From positions 434,001-498,000 of the forward strand of contig JBOEGG010000001.1 of the NCBI GenBank assembly GCA_050633285.1: a DNA stretch of 64,000 nucleotides, given 5' to 3'. This document shows positions 18,035-26,940 of the stretch, one piece after another (positions within the stretch are counted from its first letter, which is position 1; each line of letters begins with the position of its first letter). The stretch comes from UBA1672 sp050633285 (GTDB lineage: Bacteria; Pseudomonadota; Alphaproteobacteria; Micavibrionales; Micavibrionaceae). The position numbers were made by a program, and so were the translations under genes. Below the pieces are notes generated by a model, which worked only from the letters and a program-made list of their open reading frames with translations, did not search any database and had not been told where the DNA came from.

Positions 18035-19315
18035 TTATGTTTTACCTGTAGGTGAGTCATTGTCTTTATGTGAGGAGGGTTGCGCCAAGCATAGGAGGGC
18101 GGATAAAAAACTGATCCATACAAAAGAGCGCCCAAGTAAGATAAAGCTGGATGTAAAACTAACCAAAAATAAAGAGAGCAATATACTCATAAAGAGTGCT
18201 TTATTCCTGAGAATGGTGAGGTTATCAATGTGACAAATAAGGTTTGTGAATATCACTTTCAAAACTAAAATCAGAAATAAAATAGCCCCCGGATACCCTA
18301 TACCTAAAATGAGATCAATATAGGAGTTGTGCGTGCTTTTGGGTTTAAAATCGATAAATTTATGTATACGTTTCAGAAATTTTGGGCGCTGCGCAATGCC
18401 AAGGCCATACCCATATAGCGGGCGTTCATAACTAAGATCCATTAAAGGCGCCCATATTTCTGTTCTTCCGCTAAGCGTTGCGTCCTTACCTGTTGTGCTA
18501 TGAATGATGTCATTAAACTTCCCTGCGCCGAAAAATATACTTAGAATAAGTAGGGAAAACAAAGCAAGGAATAGGCCAAGCCTCTCTGCTGCATTTTTAA
18601 ACCTGTACATAATTTGCATTCCAAAATACAACGCTCCTGCCATAATGAACGTGATGATAGCAGTTGATGATTTTGAAAAAACGACAAACAAAATACATAT
18701 AACCATACCCAGCATAAGCGAAATGATATGTTTTTTCTTTAGGCTTTGCAGGCGGTTGAGCAGGAAATAAAATCCTAATGCGAAAAAAGGACCTGAATTA
18801 TTCTTGTGATCAAAAAGTCCTCGCCACGCACCATCATGCTTACCCGACATCATGCCATATTGGGGCATGATAATAACGTAAAGTAACGATGCGATAGATA
18901 GCAGGATGATAAAACGGCTAATTTCATCAAGAAGGTTATCAGACCCGTATCTGTAGATATAAAAAATTATTGGGAAAGATATCGCAATCAGGGCAATGGC
19001 ATGCTTTAAAGATTGTACCTTTTCGTCTGAAAAGATAATGGAAATCAGGCAAATAGATATAAATATGAGAATAGGCGGCTTCAAAGCTTTATCAAGCAGG
19101 ACACGATAATTGTTAGCAGTGAAAAGATAGCCAATGATTCCAACGAGTAACGCATAATTCATATATTTGATAAGCGTATAATCAATAGAATTGAGTTGTA
19201 ACTCGCTCGACGGATAGAACAAGCCGATACTTGTTCCCCTTATAAGTGACAGATAAAAGCAACATATGAGTATAATACTGTGAATCGGTATGGTGTTCTT
19301 CGCGCCCATATTCAT
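18035..19315 (-). CDS. O-antigen ligase/polymerase family protein (Wzy-like)
   Basis: 426 residues with about ten to twelve membrane segments and one large periplasmic loop containing AWRGLFDHKNNSGPFFA and, later, GRTEIWAPLMDLSYERPLYG and STHNSYIDLILGIGYPGAIL. These are the hallmarks of the Wzy_C/O-antigen ligase fold. It probably polymerises flipped repeat units in the periplasm; a ligase role cannot be excluded by sequence alone. It lies between the Wzz/kinase and Wzx genes, the normal context for Wzy. Confidence 0.85.
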   Translation of the reverse strand: MNMGAKNTIPIHSIILICCFYLSLIRGTSIGLFYPSSELQLNSIDYTLIKYMNYALLVGIIGYLFTANNYRVLLDKALKPPILIFISICLISIIFSDEKVQSLKHAIALIAISFPIIFYIYRYGSDNLLDEISRFIILLSIASLLYVIIMPQYGMMSGKHDGAWRGLFDHKNNSGPFFALGFYFLLNRLQSLKKKHIISLMLGMVICILFVVFSKSSTAIITFIMAGALYFGMQIMYRFKNAAERLGLFLALFSLLILSIFFGAGKFNDIIHSTTGKDATLSGRTEIWAPLMDLSYERPLYGYGLGIAQRPKFLKRIHKFIDFKPKSTHNSYIDLILGIGYPGAILFLILVLKVIFTNLICHIDNLTILRNKALFMSILLSLFLVSFTSSFILLGRSFVWISFLSALLCLAQPSSHKDNDSPTGKT

Positions 19316-19337
19316 CTCATCCTTACGGCGTCTGTGA

Positions 19338-21473
19338 TCAGTAATAGTGGGTCAATTGTTTTATCTTTGATGGCTTCACAAGTGTCACCACTGTTCCTAA
19401 AAGTGAAAAACCCAACTCCTCAAGGACATGTTGCGCAAACATAATTTGTTTCGCAGGGGTTTTTTTCCAACAGACACATAAAATATTTTGTGTACCTTGT
19501 GCCAGAATACTCATATCTGAAATATGTTGGGCGGCAGGTCCATTTAAAAGTATAACGTCATAACGTGTGCCCATCTCGGCTTTTATATTTTGCCAGATAT
19601 GCGCGCCTTTATTAATGACATTCACATCTGTAATACTACCGATGCCAATGATATCAATATCGCTTTCTTTATCTTTGTATATGACGCTATCAATTTTTAC
19701 GCTTTTATTAAGGACATCACTCAGGCCTTGTTTTGATTTAAGGTCGAACGCTTCGCCTAAGGCAGGGTTGCGTAAATCGCAGTCAATCACCAGAACTGAT
19801 TTGCCTTCTAATGTTAGTTGACGCGCGGCTGCTGCGACAATGGCAGACTTGCCTTCTTGGCTATAAACGGAAGTGAAGTTGAAAATTGTAGCACTATCCG
19901 TATTTATTTTATTGCGTAAATATGCGCTCAAAGATCGTAATGATTCCGTATAGGCCGAGAGAGGCGCATTGGAAAGCGTTTTGACAGATTTCTTAATATG
20001 CGCTGATTTTTTCCCTCCGACATTCGGGATCAAAGCGATATTTGGCAAGGCGGTGTGTTGTTGCAATTGTTTGCCGTTATAAATACCTGTTTGCAGATAG
20101 TCCATTATAATCGCGAATGCAAGACCTAGCCCTAACCCGCCAATAAGCGCGACAATAATAACCAATTTTGGTTTTGGGCTTGTTGGTTCTGTCGGTTGGA
20201 CTGCACGTGAAAGAATGCGTGCATAAGGTTCTTTTATCTGCTTGTCTTCCTGCACTTCTATTTCGCGCCAACGCAAATCCAACTTCGCAAGGAGGGTTTT
20301 GCTGTTTTCTGCTTCGCGTTCCATTTCTTGCAAGCGGATGTTTTGAACTTTTAAATCGTTGTATTGGGTTTTGAGAGTATCAAGTTGCAACTCAATTTCT
20401 TCGGCGCTTGATTTTGCGATATTATATTCACGTTTGAGTGATACTGCGATCTTATTAATTTCCAGATCTATCTTGGCATTGATCTCGTTCAGTGTACTTG
20501 ATGCAGCGATCATTTCCGGATGTTCAGATCCGTATATTTTCCTTAGGTCGGCGACCCTGCTTTTTATATCTGACTGACGCTCAATGAGTTTTTGAATAAT
20601 AGAAGATGCCAGAACCTGTGGGGCAGTGTCTCGTGATTGGGGAGAGTTGATCTCATCCCATTTTACTTGCGCGCGGGATAATGTGGTTTGCGCATCAATC
20701 ATGTTTCTACTAATTTGCGCAATCTCATTTTCTATCAGGGCGATCCCGTTACTATCAACAAATCCGTATTGTTTGCGGTGTTCAACAATTCGTGTATCGG
20801 CTCGTGTAACATTTTTTCGTAATTCTTGTACGCGCTGTTTTAACCATTTATTTGTATTGGAAACCGTTGATTGATCGTCGGATAAGCTGTCCTTGATATA
20901 AAGCTCAACCAAGGTATTAACCAACGTTGCTGCTAAATCACGGTTATAGGATGTAAATGTAACTTCAATCGCATTTGATTTTTCAATCTGGGTGATTTTT
21001 AAATTCCGTATGGCAAAGGCAATCAGTTTATTCTCTGAAGTTGACTTTCTCTCTGCTGTTGATTGGGAAGGCTTCTTTTTTTTGCTTGGAGTTTTCTTGC
21101 CGATTTTTGCACTAAGTGCTCTGACCGGACTTTTGGGCGGCCAAAGGAGGTTTGCATTATTAAATAGGTCAAGTTGCGTCAAAACATCACGCATCAGCTC
21201 ACGAGAAAGCAAGATTTGTATTTCCGAAGACACATAGGCAGAGTCAGTTCCGCGCTCGCCTAATAAATTCTCAATTTGCAGGTTTTTTTGTTGGTTATCT
21301 AATAAGACAACGGCCTGAGCATTATATTTTTTATGTGCAGTCTTTAAATAAGAACATGCAACCAACACGGCCAAAAGACACATAAGTAAAATGGTAACTT
21401 TGCGCCGAACAATAAGATTCCATAAGTCTGCGAGGCTTATGGGCTGAAATTCTTCATTATATGCTTGTGTCAT
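19338..21473 (-). CDS. Wzz chain-length regulator fused to a tyrosine autokinase-like domain
   Basis: 711 residues. Wzz domain with first membrane helix at about 31-47, a long coiled-coil/GNVR region (about 200-410), a second membrane helix near 430-452, and a cytoplasmic CpsD/CapB-like kinase from about 515. Walker A (YSQEGKS) and Walker A' (VLVIDCDLRNP) are kept, but the Walker B segment reads ILLNGPA where family members have an Asp followed by TPP. The C-terminus is QLTHYY, so the usual tyrosine cluster is reduced to two. It controls polymer length together with Wza and Wzy; kinase activity is doubtful. Confidence 0.88.
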   Translation of the reverse strand: MTQAYNEEFQPISLADLWNLIVRRKVTILLMCLLAVLVACSYLKTAHKKYNAQAVVLLDNQQKNLQIENLLGERGTDSAYVSSEIQILLSRELMRDVLTQLDLFNNANLLWPPKSPVRALSAKIGKKTPSKKKKPSQSTAERKSTSENKLIAFAIRNLKITQIEKSNAIEVTFTSYNRDLAATLVNTLVELYIKDSLSDDQSTVSNTNKWLKQRVQELRKNVTRADTRIVEHRKQYGFVDSNGIALIENEIAQISRNMIDAQTTLSRAQVKWDEINSPQSRDTAPQVLASSIIQKLIERQSDIKSRVADLRKIYGSEHPEMIAASSTLNEINAKIDLEINKIAVSLKREYNIAKSSAEEIELQLDTLKTQYNDLKVQNIRLQEMEREAENSKTLLAKLDLRWREIEVQEDKQIKEPYARILSRAVQPTEPTSPKPKLVIIVALIGGLGLGLAFAIIMDYLQTGIYNGKQLQQHTALPNIALIPNVGGKKSAHIKKSVKTLSNAPLSAYTESLRSLSAYLRNKINTDSATIFNFTSVYSQEGKSAIVAAAARQLTLEGKSVLVIDCDLRNPALGEAFDLKSKQGLSDVLNKSVKIDSVIYKDKESDIDIIGIGSITDVNVINKGAHIWQNIKAEMGTRYDVILLNGPAAQHISDMSILAQGTQNILCVCWKKTPAKQIMFAQHVLEELGFSLLGTVVTLVKPSKIKQLTHYY

Positions 21474-21494
21474 GGCTCAATTATCTTTCGCATT

Positions 21495-22061
21495 TTAAAA
21501 CCATTTTCGTTTAACAATAATTGTGTCGCCAGGCAGAATAGTTTCTTTGCTGTCGACATCTTGTGTTGTGATTTGGCCGTTCGTCTGGCGTGTAAGCTCT
21601 GCACTATTTTGTTGTGCACGGTATGTATATCCACCGGCAATGGCGGCGGCTTTTTGTATGGTTAAATCAGGGATGTAAGAGTATTTTCCAGGCGTTCTGA
21701 CCTCTCCTAAGATATAAATATCACGATATTGCAGAACTTCTATACTCACCTTGGGATCTAAAAGATATTGGGGTGATAATTTCTCTGTGATTGTTTGTTC
21801 AAGCTCTTCTACCGTGTGACCCTTAACGTTGGTATCGAGTATGAGCGGAAAAGAAATTGTTCCGCTTGAGCCAACCATAAACTCGCCGGATAAATCTTCG
21901 TGTCCGAAAACAATAAGGCGAATTTGATCCCCTGTACCTAATGTGTATTCCGCGGCTTGCACAGGGTGCGTGCCCTGTGTAGGGATTGTGGTGACGCAAC
22001 CTGCTATGAAGAGAAGCGGGAGAATGAAAATCAGATATATAAAACGCGGTAGTTTTGACAT
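21495..22061 (-). CDS. Polysaccharide export lipoprotein (Wza family)
   Basis: 188 residues. A lipoprotein signal ends in LLFIAGC (lipobox Cys at residue 22). The poly_export domain YTLGTGDQIRLIVFGHEDLS is followed by a SLBB-type segment DIYILGEVRTPGKYSY and TIQKAAAIAGGYTYRA. It is shorter than E. coli Wza (379) because it lacks the extra SLBB repeat and C-terminal helix, as in many Alphaproteobacteria. It probably forms the export conduit between the Wzz-kinase protein and the outer membrane. It lies 21 bp upstream of the Wzz/kinase gene. Confidence 0.93.
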   Translation of the reverse strand: MSKLPRFIYLIFILPLLFIAGCVTTIPTQGTHPVQAAEYTLGTGDQIRLIVFGHEDLSGEFMVGSSGTISFPLILDTNVKGHTVEELEQTITEKLSPQYLLDPKVSIEVLQYRDIYILGEVRTPGKYSYIPDLTIQKAAAIAGGYTYRAQQNSAELTRQTNGQITTQDVDSKETILPGDTIIVKRKWF

Positions 22062-22073
22062 TATGTTCGTGTC

Positions 22074-23378
22074 CTATAGCTGCAATTTTACGCTGAGATT
22101 ATAAATGTTGCGGTCAAAGTCGTTAACCTCGACGCTGTTTTGATGCTCTGTTTGTTTTATATACTCATATTGCCCTGAAACCCAGAGATTTCTATTGAGT
22201 TTATAAAGAAGTTCCATTTCCGCGCCCATGCGTTTCAAATCTCTATCCGCATTACCTTTATAATCCCGCAAGAGATATGATGCAGAAGGCTCTATAAATA
22301 TATTAGGGGCAAACTCATAAACAGCAGATGCGCTAATTTTAGTATCGATACTTGATGAAATGTTATTCAACGTTGATTCCTCAATACTGCGTTCAGCGTT
22401 TAAAGTAAGAGCCATAAGAGTTGAGGGCTCCCATGTAAGGTTAAGAGCATATAGAAAATCATTGATACTATCGAAACGATTATCATCTAAATTACGCCTT
22501 ACATAAGCAGCGCGTACCGTAGATCGTAACAAGCTAGAGGATGGTGTAAGATTTAAGCCAAGCCCTGTAATAAAGCTTTGTGATGATCTTTCGAATCCAT
22601 TATCATCAATTTTCTGATCGTATCGTATCTTTTGAAAGCCGGTATATAAAAATGGAGATAAAGGCAACTCGCGTGAGAGTCCGATGGTTGCCGAAGTTCC
22701 AAATTGGTTTCTGTTTCTGTCATTGTTATTGACGAAGGCTGTTTCAGTTCTGTTGTCTTCAAATGTATTGCGTTTAAAAGAGTTGCTTAAGGATGCGTCA
22801 ATGGTTGCCCCTTTATAATCTAGTCCTGCCCCAATATTGAGTTCGTTGTTCTTTGTGGGCTCAACTACGCCACGATCATCGGGGCTGGATCGGCGGGAAT
22901 GGCCTCTGTTATAACTCACTGAAAGTGGAGCCGTTATGTCTCGTGATATATCAACTCTTCCGTTTATACTTGCGGAATAGTCAAAGTAATTTTCATCTTC
23001 TATATCGACATACCGCCCGTTCTCAGCAGTCAGGGATGCAGAAAAAAAGTGTCTTGAGAAATCAGAGCGCACCTCTATTGCGGGTCTTACGATGTGTAAT
23101 GTATCTGCGATTTCATCGGATTGGGTGGAGTATAAATTATCCGTATGCTCAATGACATTATCCAGATCGGCATGAAAGATAAATCCGGCAAAGCGTGTGC
23201 CGGCGGGGTCATAATCCGGATTACGCCTTGTGAGAACAGAGAGCTCTTGCTCACGCTCGGCCAAGCTCGCCGTTTGCGCGGATATGGTGCAAACAGGGAG
23301 GCTGAGCGCTGTAAACGCGCAAATGGAAAAAAGACGATATTTCATATCGTTTCGGTGCTTGTGTGAATTGAAAAACAT
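22074..23378 (-). CDS. Outer-membrane beta-barrel protein of the polysaccharide locus
   Basis: 434 residues with an N-terminal signal peptide (residues 12-34 from an internal Met, MKYRLFSICAF ... TISAQT). The remainder shows alternating beta-strand pattern, for instance TAPLSVSYNRGHSRR and LSRELPLSPFLYTGFQKIRY, and ends IYNLSVKLQL. It resembles the outer membrane beta-barrel proteins (BBP2 type) that accompany wza-wzz genes. It may assist polymer passage or surface attachment. Start is either residue 1 or Met12 (23345); neither has a strong ribosome site. Confidence 0.8.
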   Translation of the reverse strand: MFFNSHKHRNDMKYRLFSICAFTALSLPVCTISAQTASLAEREQELSVLTRRNPDYDPAGTRFAGFIFHADLDNVIEHTDNLYSTQSDEIADTLHIVRPAIEVRSDFSRHFFSASLTAENGRYVDIEDENYFDYSASINGRVDISRDITAPLSVSYNRGHSRRSSPDDRGVVEPTKNNELNIGAGLDYKGATIDASLSNSFKRNTFEDNRTETAFVNNNDRNRNQFGTSATIGLSRELPLSPFLYTGFQKIRYDQKIDDNGFERSSQSFITGLGLNLTPSSSLLRSTVRAAYVRRNLDDNRFDSINDFLYALNLTWEPSTLMALTLNAERSIEESTLNNISSSIDTKISASAVYEFAPNIFIEPSASYLLRDYKGNADRDLKRMGAEMELLYKLNRNLWVSGQYEYIKQTEHQNSVEVNDFDRNIYNLSVKLQL

Positions 23379-23417
23379 TTAGATAGAATCGGGCGAAAAC
23401 CCATGTCTATAATTTTA

Positions 23418-24182
23418 TTACTTTTCTTGTGAAATGTCCACAGTTCTGTACGTGATACAGGAAAGAATATGCTTCCCGTGCCAACCATTTGGCTTGTATA
23501 TCCCGAATTTTAGATAAGGAGCTTTGTGGTCGTTATAGCTATTCGCGCCTTCATATGTGTGTGTAGGGCCATCGGCAATAGTGGTTTTTAAAACACCATT
23601 ATCCTGATGGGTGAGGTTGGCTATAATCTGTATAGGGATCCACTGATTTTGTTCATAGGAATAGTTTTGAAAAATTTCCCGAGATTGAATGCTGCTATTT
23701 TCTTCGGCGCAATGATATCCACTCGTCTTCGATATGGCGGTCTTATCCCATCTGTTAAACATGCGTAAATTGCCCTTATATGCCTCTAAGGATACCGGAG
23801 GGCATCTCCAATTCTCTGATGTGTCAGGGGGGGAGTGAATTTGAAAAATACTCATCCATCTATCTGCTTTGTTGACGTTATGGCTGATTTTCATGTCGTA
23901 AGAAATTTGTGCCACAAAAGGACGTTTTTGAAAGGGTTTTATAACAATTTCACATCTTTTTTGATTTGATGCCTTGTGAAGGCAGACGGAAAGCTCCGCT
24001 GAATGAGGGGCATCTATGACTTGGAAACTCTGTTGTGGGCATTCAATTTGTATCTGGCTGGCCGGTATACCAAAAAAACGAGCGAGATTCTGGATATCTG
24101 CGGCATTGGTAGAAGCGAGAGAGTTGGGAATATATAAAACGCTATTCAAACAAAGCGCAAAAAGAAATATTCTAAAAAACAT
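23418..24182 (-). CDS. Heparin-lyase-like polysaccharide lyase, secreted
   Basis: 254 residues with a Sec signal peptide (MFFRIFLFALCLNSVLY ... SLAS). The pattern WMSIFQIHSPPDT, RCPPVSLEAYKGNLRMFNRW, NQWIPIQIIANL and APYLKFGIYKPNGWHG matches the jelly-roll polysaccharide lyase family related to heparin lyase I (Pfam Polysacc_lyase). Several Cys pairs suggest a periplasmic, disulfide-bonded protein. It is the first gene of the leftward export operon. Lyases in Wzy-type loci usually trim or clear polymer in the periplasm; the substrate is presumably the local polysaccharide. Confidence 0.72.
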   Translation of the reverse strand: MFFRIFLFALCLNSVLYIPNSLASTNAADIQNLARFFGIPASQIQIECPQQSFQVIDAPHSAELSVCLHKASNQKRCEIVIKPFQKRPFVAQISYDMKISHNVNKADRWMSIFQIHSPPDTSENWRCPPVSLEAYKGNLRMFNRWDKTAISKTSGYHCAEENSSIQSREIFQNYSYEQNQWIPIQIIANLTHQDNGVLKTTIADGPTHTYEGANSYNDHKAPYLKFGIYKPNGWHGKHILSCITYRTVDISQEK

Positions 24183-24383
24183 GGATGACCCTTACATGAG
24201 AAGGAATGATTGAATATAGTGGCAGGCAATAGATAAAACATCAATATATTGTGCTTAAATCTTTCGGGAAATATAACAAGGTATTGATATATAATGAAAA
24301 TATATATTTTGTTGATTTATTGTAAAGATTCGCATTATTATTTTTCATAACTTTTTGTGTGTTTAAATTTAGGGGAAAACGAT

Positions 24384-26528
24384 ATGACTACAACTAATGT
24401 TGAAGGTACGCCTACCTTCATATCTGAAAATATTATTAATCCATATACAGGCGAGATATTACCGCTATTGGGAACGTATTACATTAACGATACGCATGTG
24501 GATGGCGGTGCGGGTACAAGCGATGTACTTTCGGGCTCACCACTTAATCAATATTATCGTTTGGTCGATGCTGCTGGTGATTTATTGATAGAGAATATTG
24601 AATTCATTTTCCCTGGCTCCGGTAATGATATTGTCAATATTGCCAGCACGACACATGTTCTGGGTGATATGATTATTGCGACGGCTGGCGGTGACGACAT
24701 CGTTTGGTCGAATTCCGGTAATGACATTATAGACGGTAGCCTTGGCAATGATATTCTGCACGGCGGTCCGGGGCATGACACGATTACCGGTGGTGATGAT
24801 AATGATATTATTACCGGTGGTCAGGGTGATGATAATATTAATGGCGGCTCCGGAGTAGATGTTGCCATATATACTGGTGCGTTTGCTAATTATACGATTG
24901 CAGATAATGCGGGCACACTTACTGTAACGGATAATGTTGGTACAGACGGTGTGGATACGGTCAACGCAGTTGAAACGCTGGTCTTTGTCGATGGTCTGTA
25001 TCAGGGAGGCGTGTTCGTTCCCAATGTACCAGCCACGAATGACAAACCTGTCCTTGGAAAGGATAGCACGACTGTTGATGAGGACGGTTCTGTTATCATC
25101 AATGTCTTGGCAAATGATAGTGATCCTGATGGGGATGCGTTAAGTGTCACATCTGTAGGCGGAGTAAATCATGGTGTCGCTGTAATTAATACGGATGGTA
25201 CAATTACATATACGCCAAATGCAGATTTTTTCGGTGAGGAGAGTTTTTATTATACTGTCACGGATGCGCGTGGTGAAACTGCAACGCAGCGCGTAAATGT
25301 TACAATTGATCCGGTGGCAGATGATCCGGAACCAAATGTAGGACCTGTCTTGCGTAAAGATAATGTCACTGTTGATGAAAATGATTCTGTTGTGATTGAT
25401 GTTCTCGCCAATGATAGTGATCAAAACGGCGATACTCTTGAAATTGTACAAGCCTGGGGCGCTAACAACGGTAGCATTGTTGTGAATGCGGATAACACAA
25501 TTACATATACACCGAACGCGGGCTATAATGGATCGGAGAGTTTTTATTATCAGGCATCTGATGGAAATGGCGGTTTATCAACGCAGATTGTGAATGTGAG
25601 TATAGCCGCAGTTATTACTGCGCCGGATGCAGACCTTGTATCTCTTGATCTCGGAGCGGCATCTTTGTCATCTTATTCTAATCAAGATAATACGCCAACC
25701 GGTGCGGGAGCATCAGAAGCACAATTATCTTTGGCAGGAAACAGTTGGAAGGTGGTTGATCTTCCATCCGGATATACAACAACAGAATATAGTGTTTTAC
25801 GTTTTGATTTCAGCTCTAACACGCAAGGCGAAATCCACGGTATAGGATTGGACACAGATAATGACCACACGACCGGTGATCGGTTGGTACAGGTATACGG
25901 AACGCAAAATTGGGGGCAAGATGGTCCTGATTACGCTGGTGATGGTTCTGTGCAGGGGTTTGATATCTTGTTGAGTGATTATTACAATGTTGGTGAAACC
26001 TATACGCAGCTTGTCTTTGTGAATGATGATGATGCGAATAGTAACGCAGATAGCTTGTTTGAAAATGTTTCTTTTTATGAGCTGGGTGATGATGCATCGC
26101 AAACCATGGTAAGTGGTGATGGAAGTCAACAAATATTCGGTCTGGGTGGGGATGATATCCTTTATGCAGGCGATGATAATGATATCCTTTATGGCGGTGA
26201 AGGCGCCGATGTTCTGCACGGTGAAGGCGGTGCCGATATGTTTGTGTTTGAATTTGATAGTTTCTTTGCCGTTGATGAAATCGCAGATTTTAATACCTCA
26301 GAGGACGACAGCATCAATATTTCTTATCTGTTAGAGGGCTATGATCCTGTTACGGATGCAATTGCAGATTTTGTCCAAATTACGGATAATGGCGTTGATT
26401 CGGTATTGTCGGTTGATGTGGATGGTGGTGCAGATAATTTTGTTCAGATTGCTACAATAACAGGCGCAACTGGCCTGAGTGATGAGGATGCTCTGGAAGC
26501 TGCAGGGAATTTGATTACCGTGATCTAG
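24384..26528 (+). CDS. RTX-type secreted protein with cadherin-like modules
   Basis: 714 residues from ATG 24384 with AGGGGAA upstream (a GTG 27 bp earlier is in frame but lacks a ribosome site). Order: short N-domain; RTX nonapeptides with GNDILHGGPGHDTITGG (about 115-160); two cadherin-like/VCBS-type modules (VDEDGSVIINVLANDSDPDG and VDENDSVVIDVLANDSDQNG); a beta-rich domain possibly binding carbohydrate; a second RTX block (GGDDILYAGDDNDILYGG); and a type I secretion C-terminal target domain (ADMFVFEFDSFFAVDEIADF). No signal peptide. It should leave through a type I ABC exporter, which is not in the window. Likely adhesin or matrix protein. Confidence 0.88.
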   Translation: MTTTNVEGTPTFISENIINPYTGEILPLLGTYYINDTHVDGGAGTSDVLSGSPLNQYYRLVDAAGDLLIENIEFIFPGSGNDIVNIASTTHVLGDMIIATAGGDDIVWSNSGNDIIDGSLGNDILHGGPGHDTITGGDDNDIITGGQGDDNINGGSGVDVAIYTGAFANYTIADNAGTLTVTDNVGTDGVDTVNAVETLVFVDGLYQGGVFVPNVPATNDKPVLGKDSTTVDEDGSVIINVLANDSDPDGDALSVTSVGGVNHGVAVINTDGTITYTPNADFFGEESFYYTVTDARGETATQRVNVTIDPVADDPEPNVGPVLRKDNVTVDENDSVVIDVLANDSDQNGDTLEIVQAWGANNGSIVVNADNTITYTPNAGYNGSESFYYQASDGNGGLSTQIVNVSIAAVITAPDADLVSLDLGAASLSSYSNQDNTPTGAGASEAQLSLAGNSWKVVDLPSGYTTTEYSVLRFDFSSNTQGEIHGIGLDTDNDHTTGDRLVQVYGTQNWGQDGPDYAGDGSVQGFDILLSDYYNVGETYTQLVFVNDDDANSNADSLFENVSFYELGDDASQTMVSGDGSQQIFGLGGDDILYAGDDNDILYGGEGADVLHGEGGADMFVFEFDSFFAVDEIADFNTSEDDSINISYLLEGYDPVTDAIADFVQITDNGVDSVLSVDVDGGADNFVQIATITGATGLSDEDALEAAGNLITVI

Positions 26529-26548
26529 GTCAAAAGAATAAGAGAGAG

Positions 26549-26579
26549 GCCGGGCATTATGTCCGGCTTTTTTTATTTT
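26549..26579 (+). terminator. Rho-independent terminator after the RTX gene
   Basis: GCCGGGC (26549-26555) and GTCCGGC (26561-26567) form a 7-bp stem (one G-T pair) with a 5-nt loop, followed by TTTTTTTATTTT. Confidence 0.9.
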
Positions 26580-26647
26580 AAGGTGACAAAAATTATACGC
26601 TAGGCTATATCCCTACACTTTATAAATATAGGAAAGGGGACGGTATC

Positions 26648-26839
26648 ATGACAATAAAACGTAAAATCACAATAGGTGTTGTCGCGTTTTTTATATATCT
26701 GCTCAGTACAATTCCTGTTGGCTTGTTCCTGTATTCATTAAAAACAGAATCTGGTTTAAATGTTTTCTCAAAAACAGGATTTCACAGTTATGTCTACTGC
26801 TTACAAGAGCAGGTTGAGGCAATCGGAAGTCAAAAGTAA
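26648..26839 (+). CDS. Small single-pass membrane protein, hypothetical
   Basis: 63 residues from ATG 26648, preceded by GGAAAGGGGA. A basic start (MTIKRK) is followed by a hydrophobic helix (about 7-29) and a short soluble tail with one Cys (YVYCLQEQ). No family is recognised. It lies alone between the terminator of the RTX gene and the Ig-like repeat gene. Good ribosome site and codon pattern make it credible. Confidence 0.55.
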   Translation: MTIKRKITIGVVAFFIYLLSTIPVGLFLYSLKTESGLNVFSKTGFHSYVYCLQEQVEAIGSQK

Positions 26840-26940
26840 ACTGTGCTTTTAAAAAGTTTAGTATTTCCTATAGATTTTTTCCTTTTCATACACTAGTACT
26901 TCTTGCCGCGTGAATACGTATAAACGGGAAGGTTTGAAAC

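Noticed and set aside
24357..24383. GTG start for the RTX gene
   Set aside because: It lacks a ribosome site; ATG 24384 is preceded by AGGGGAA.
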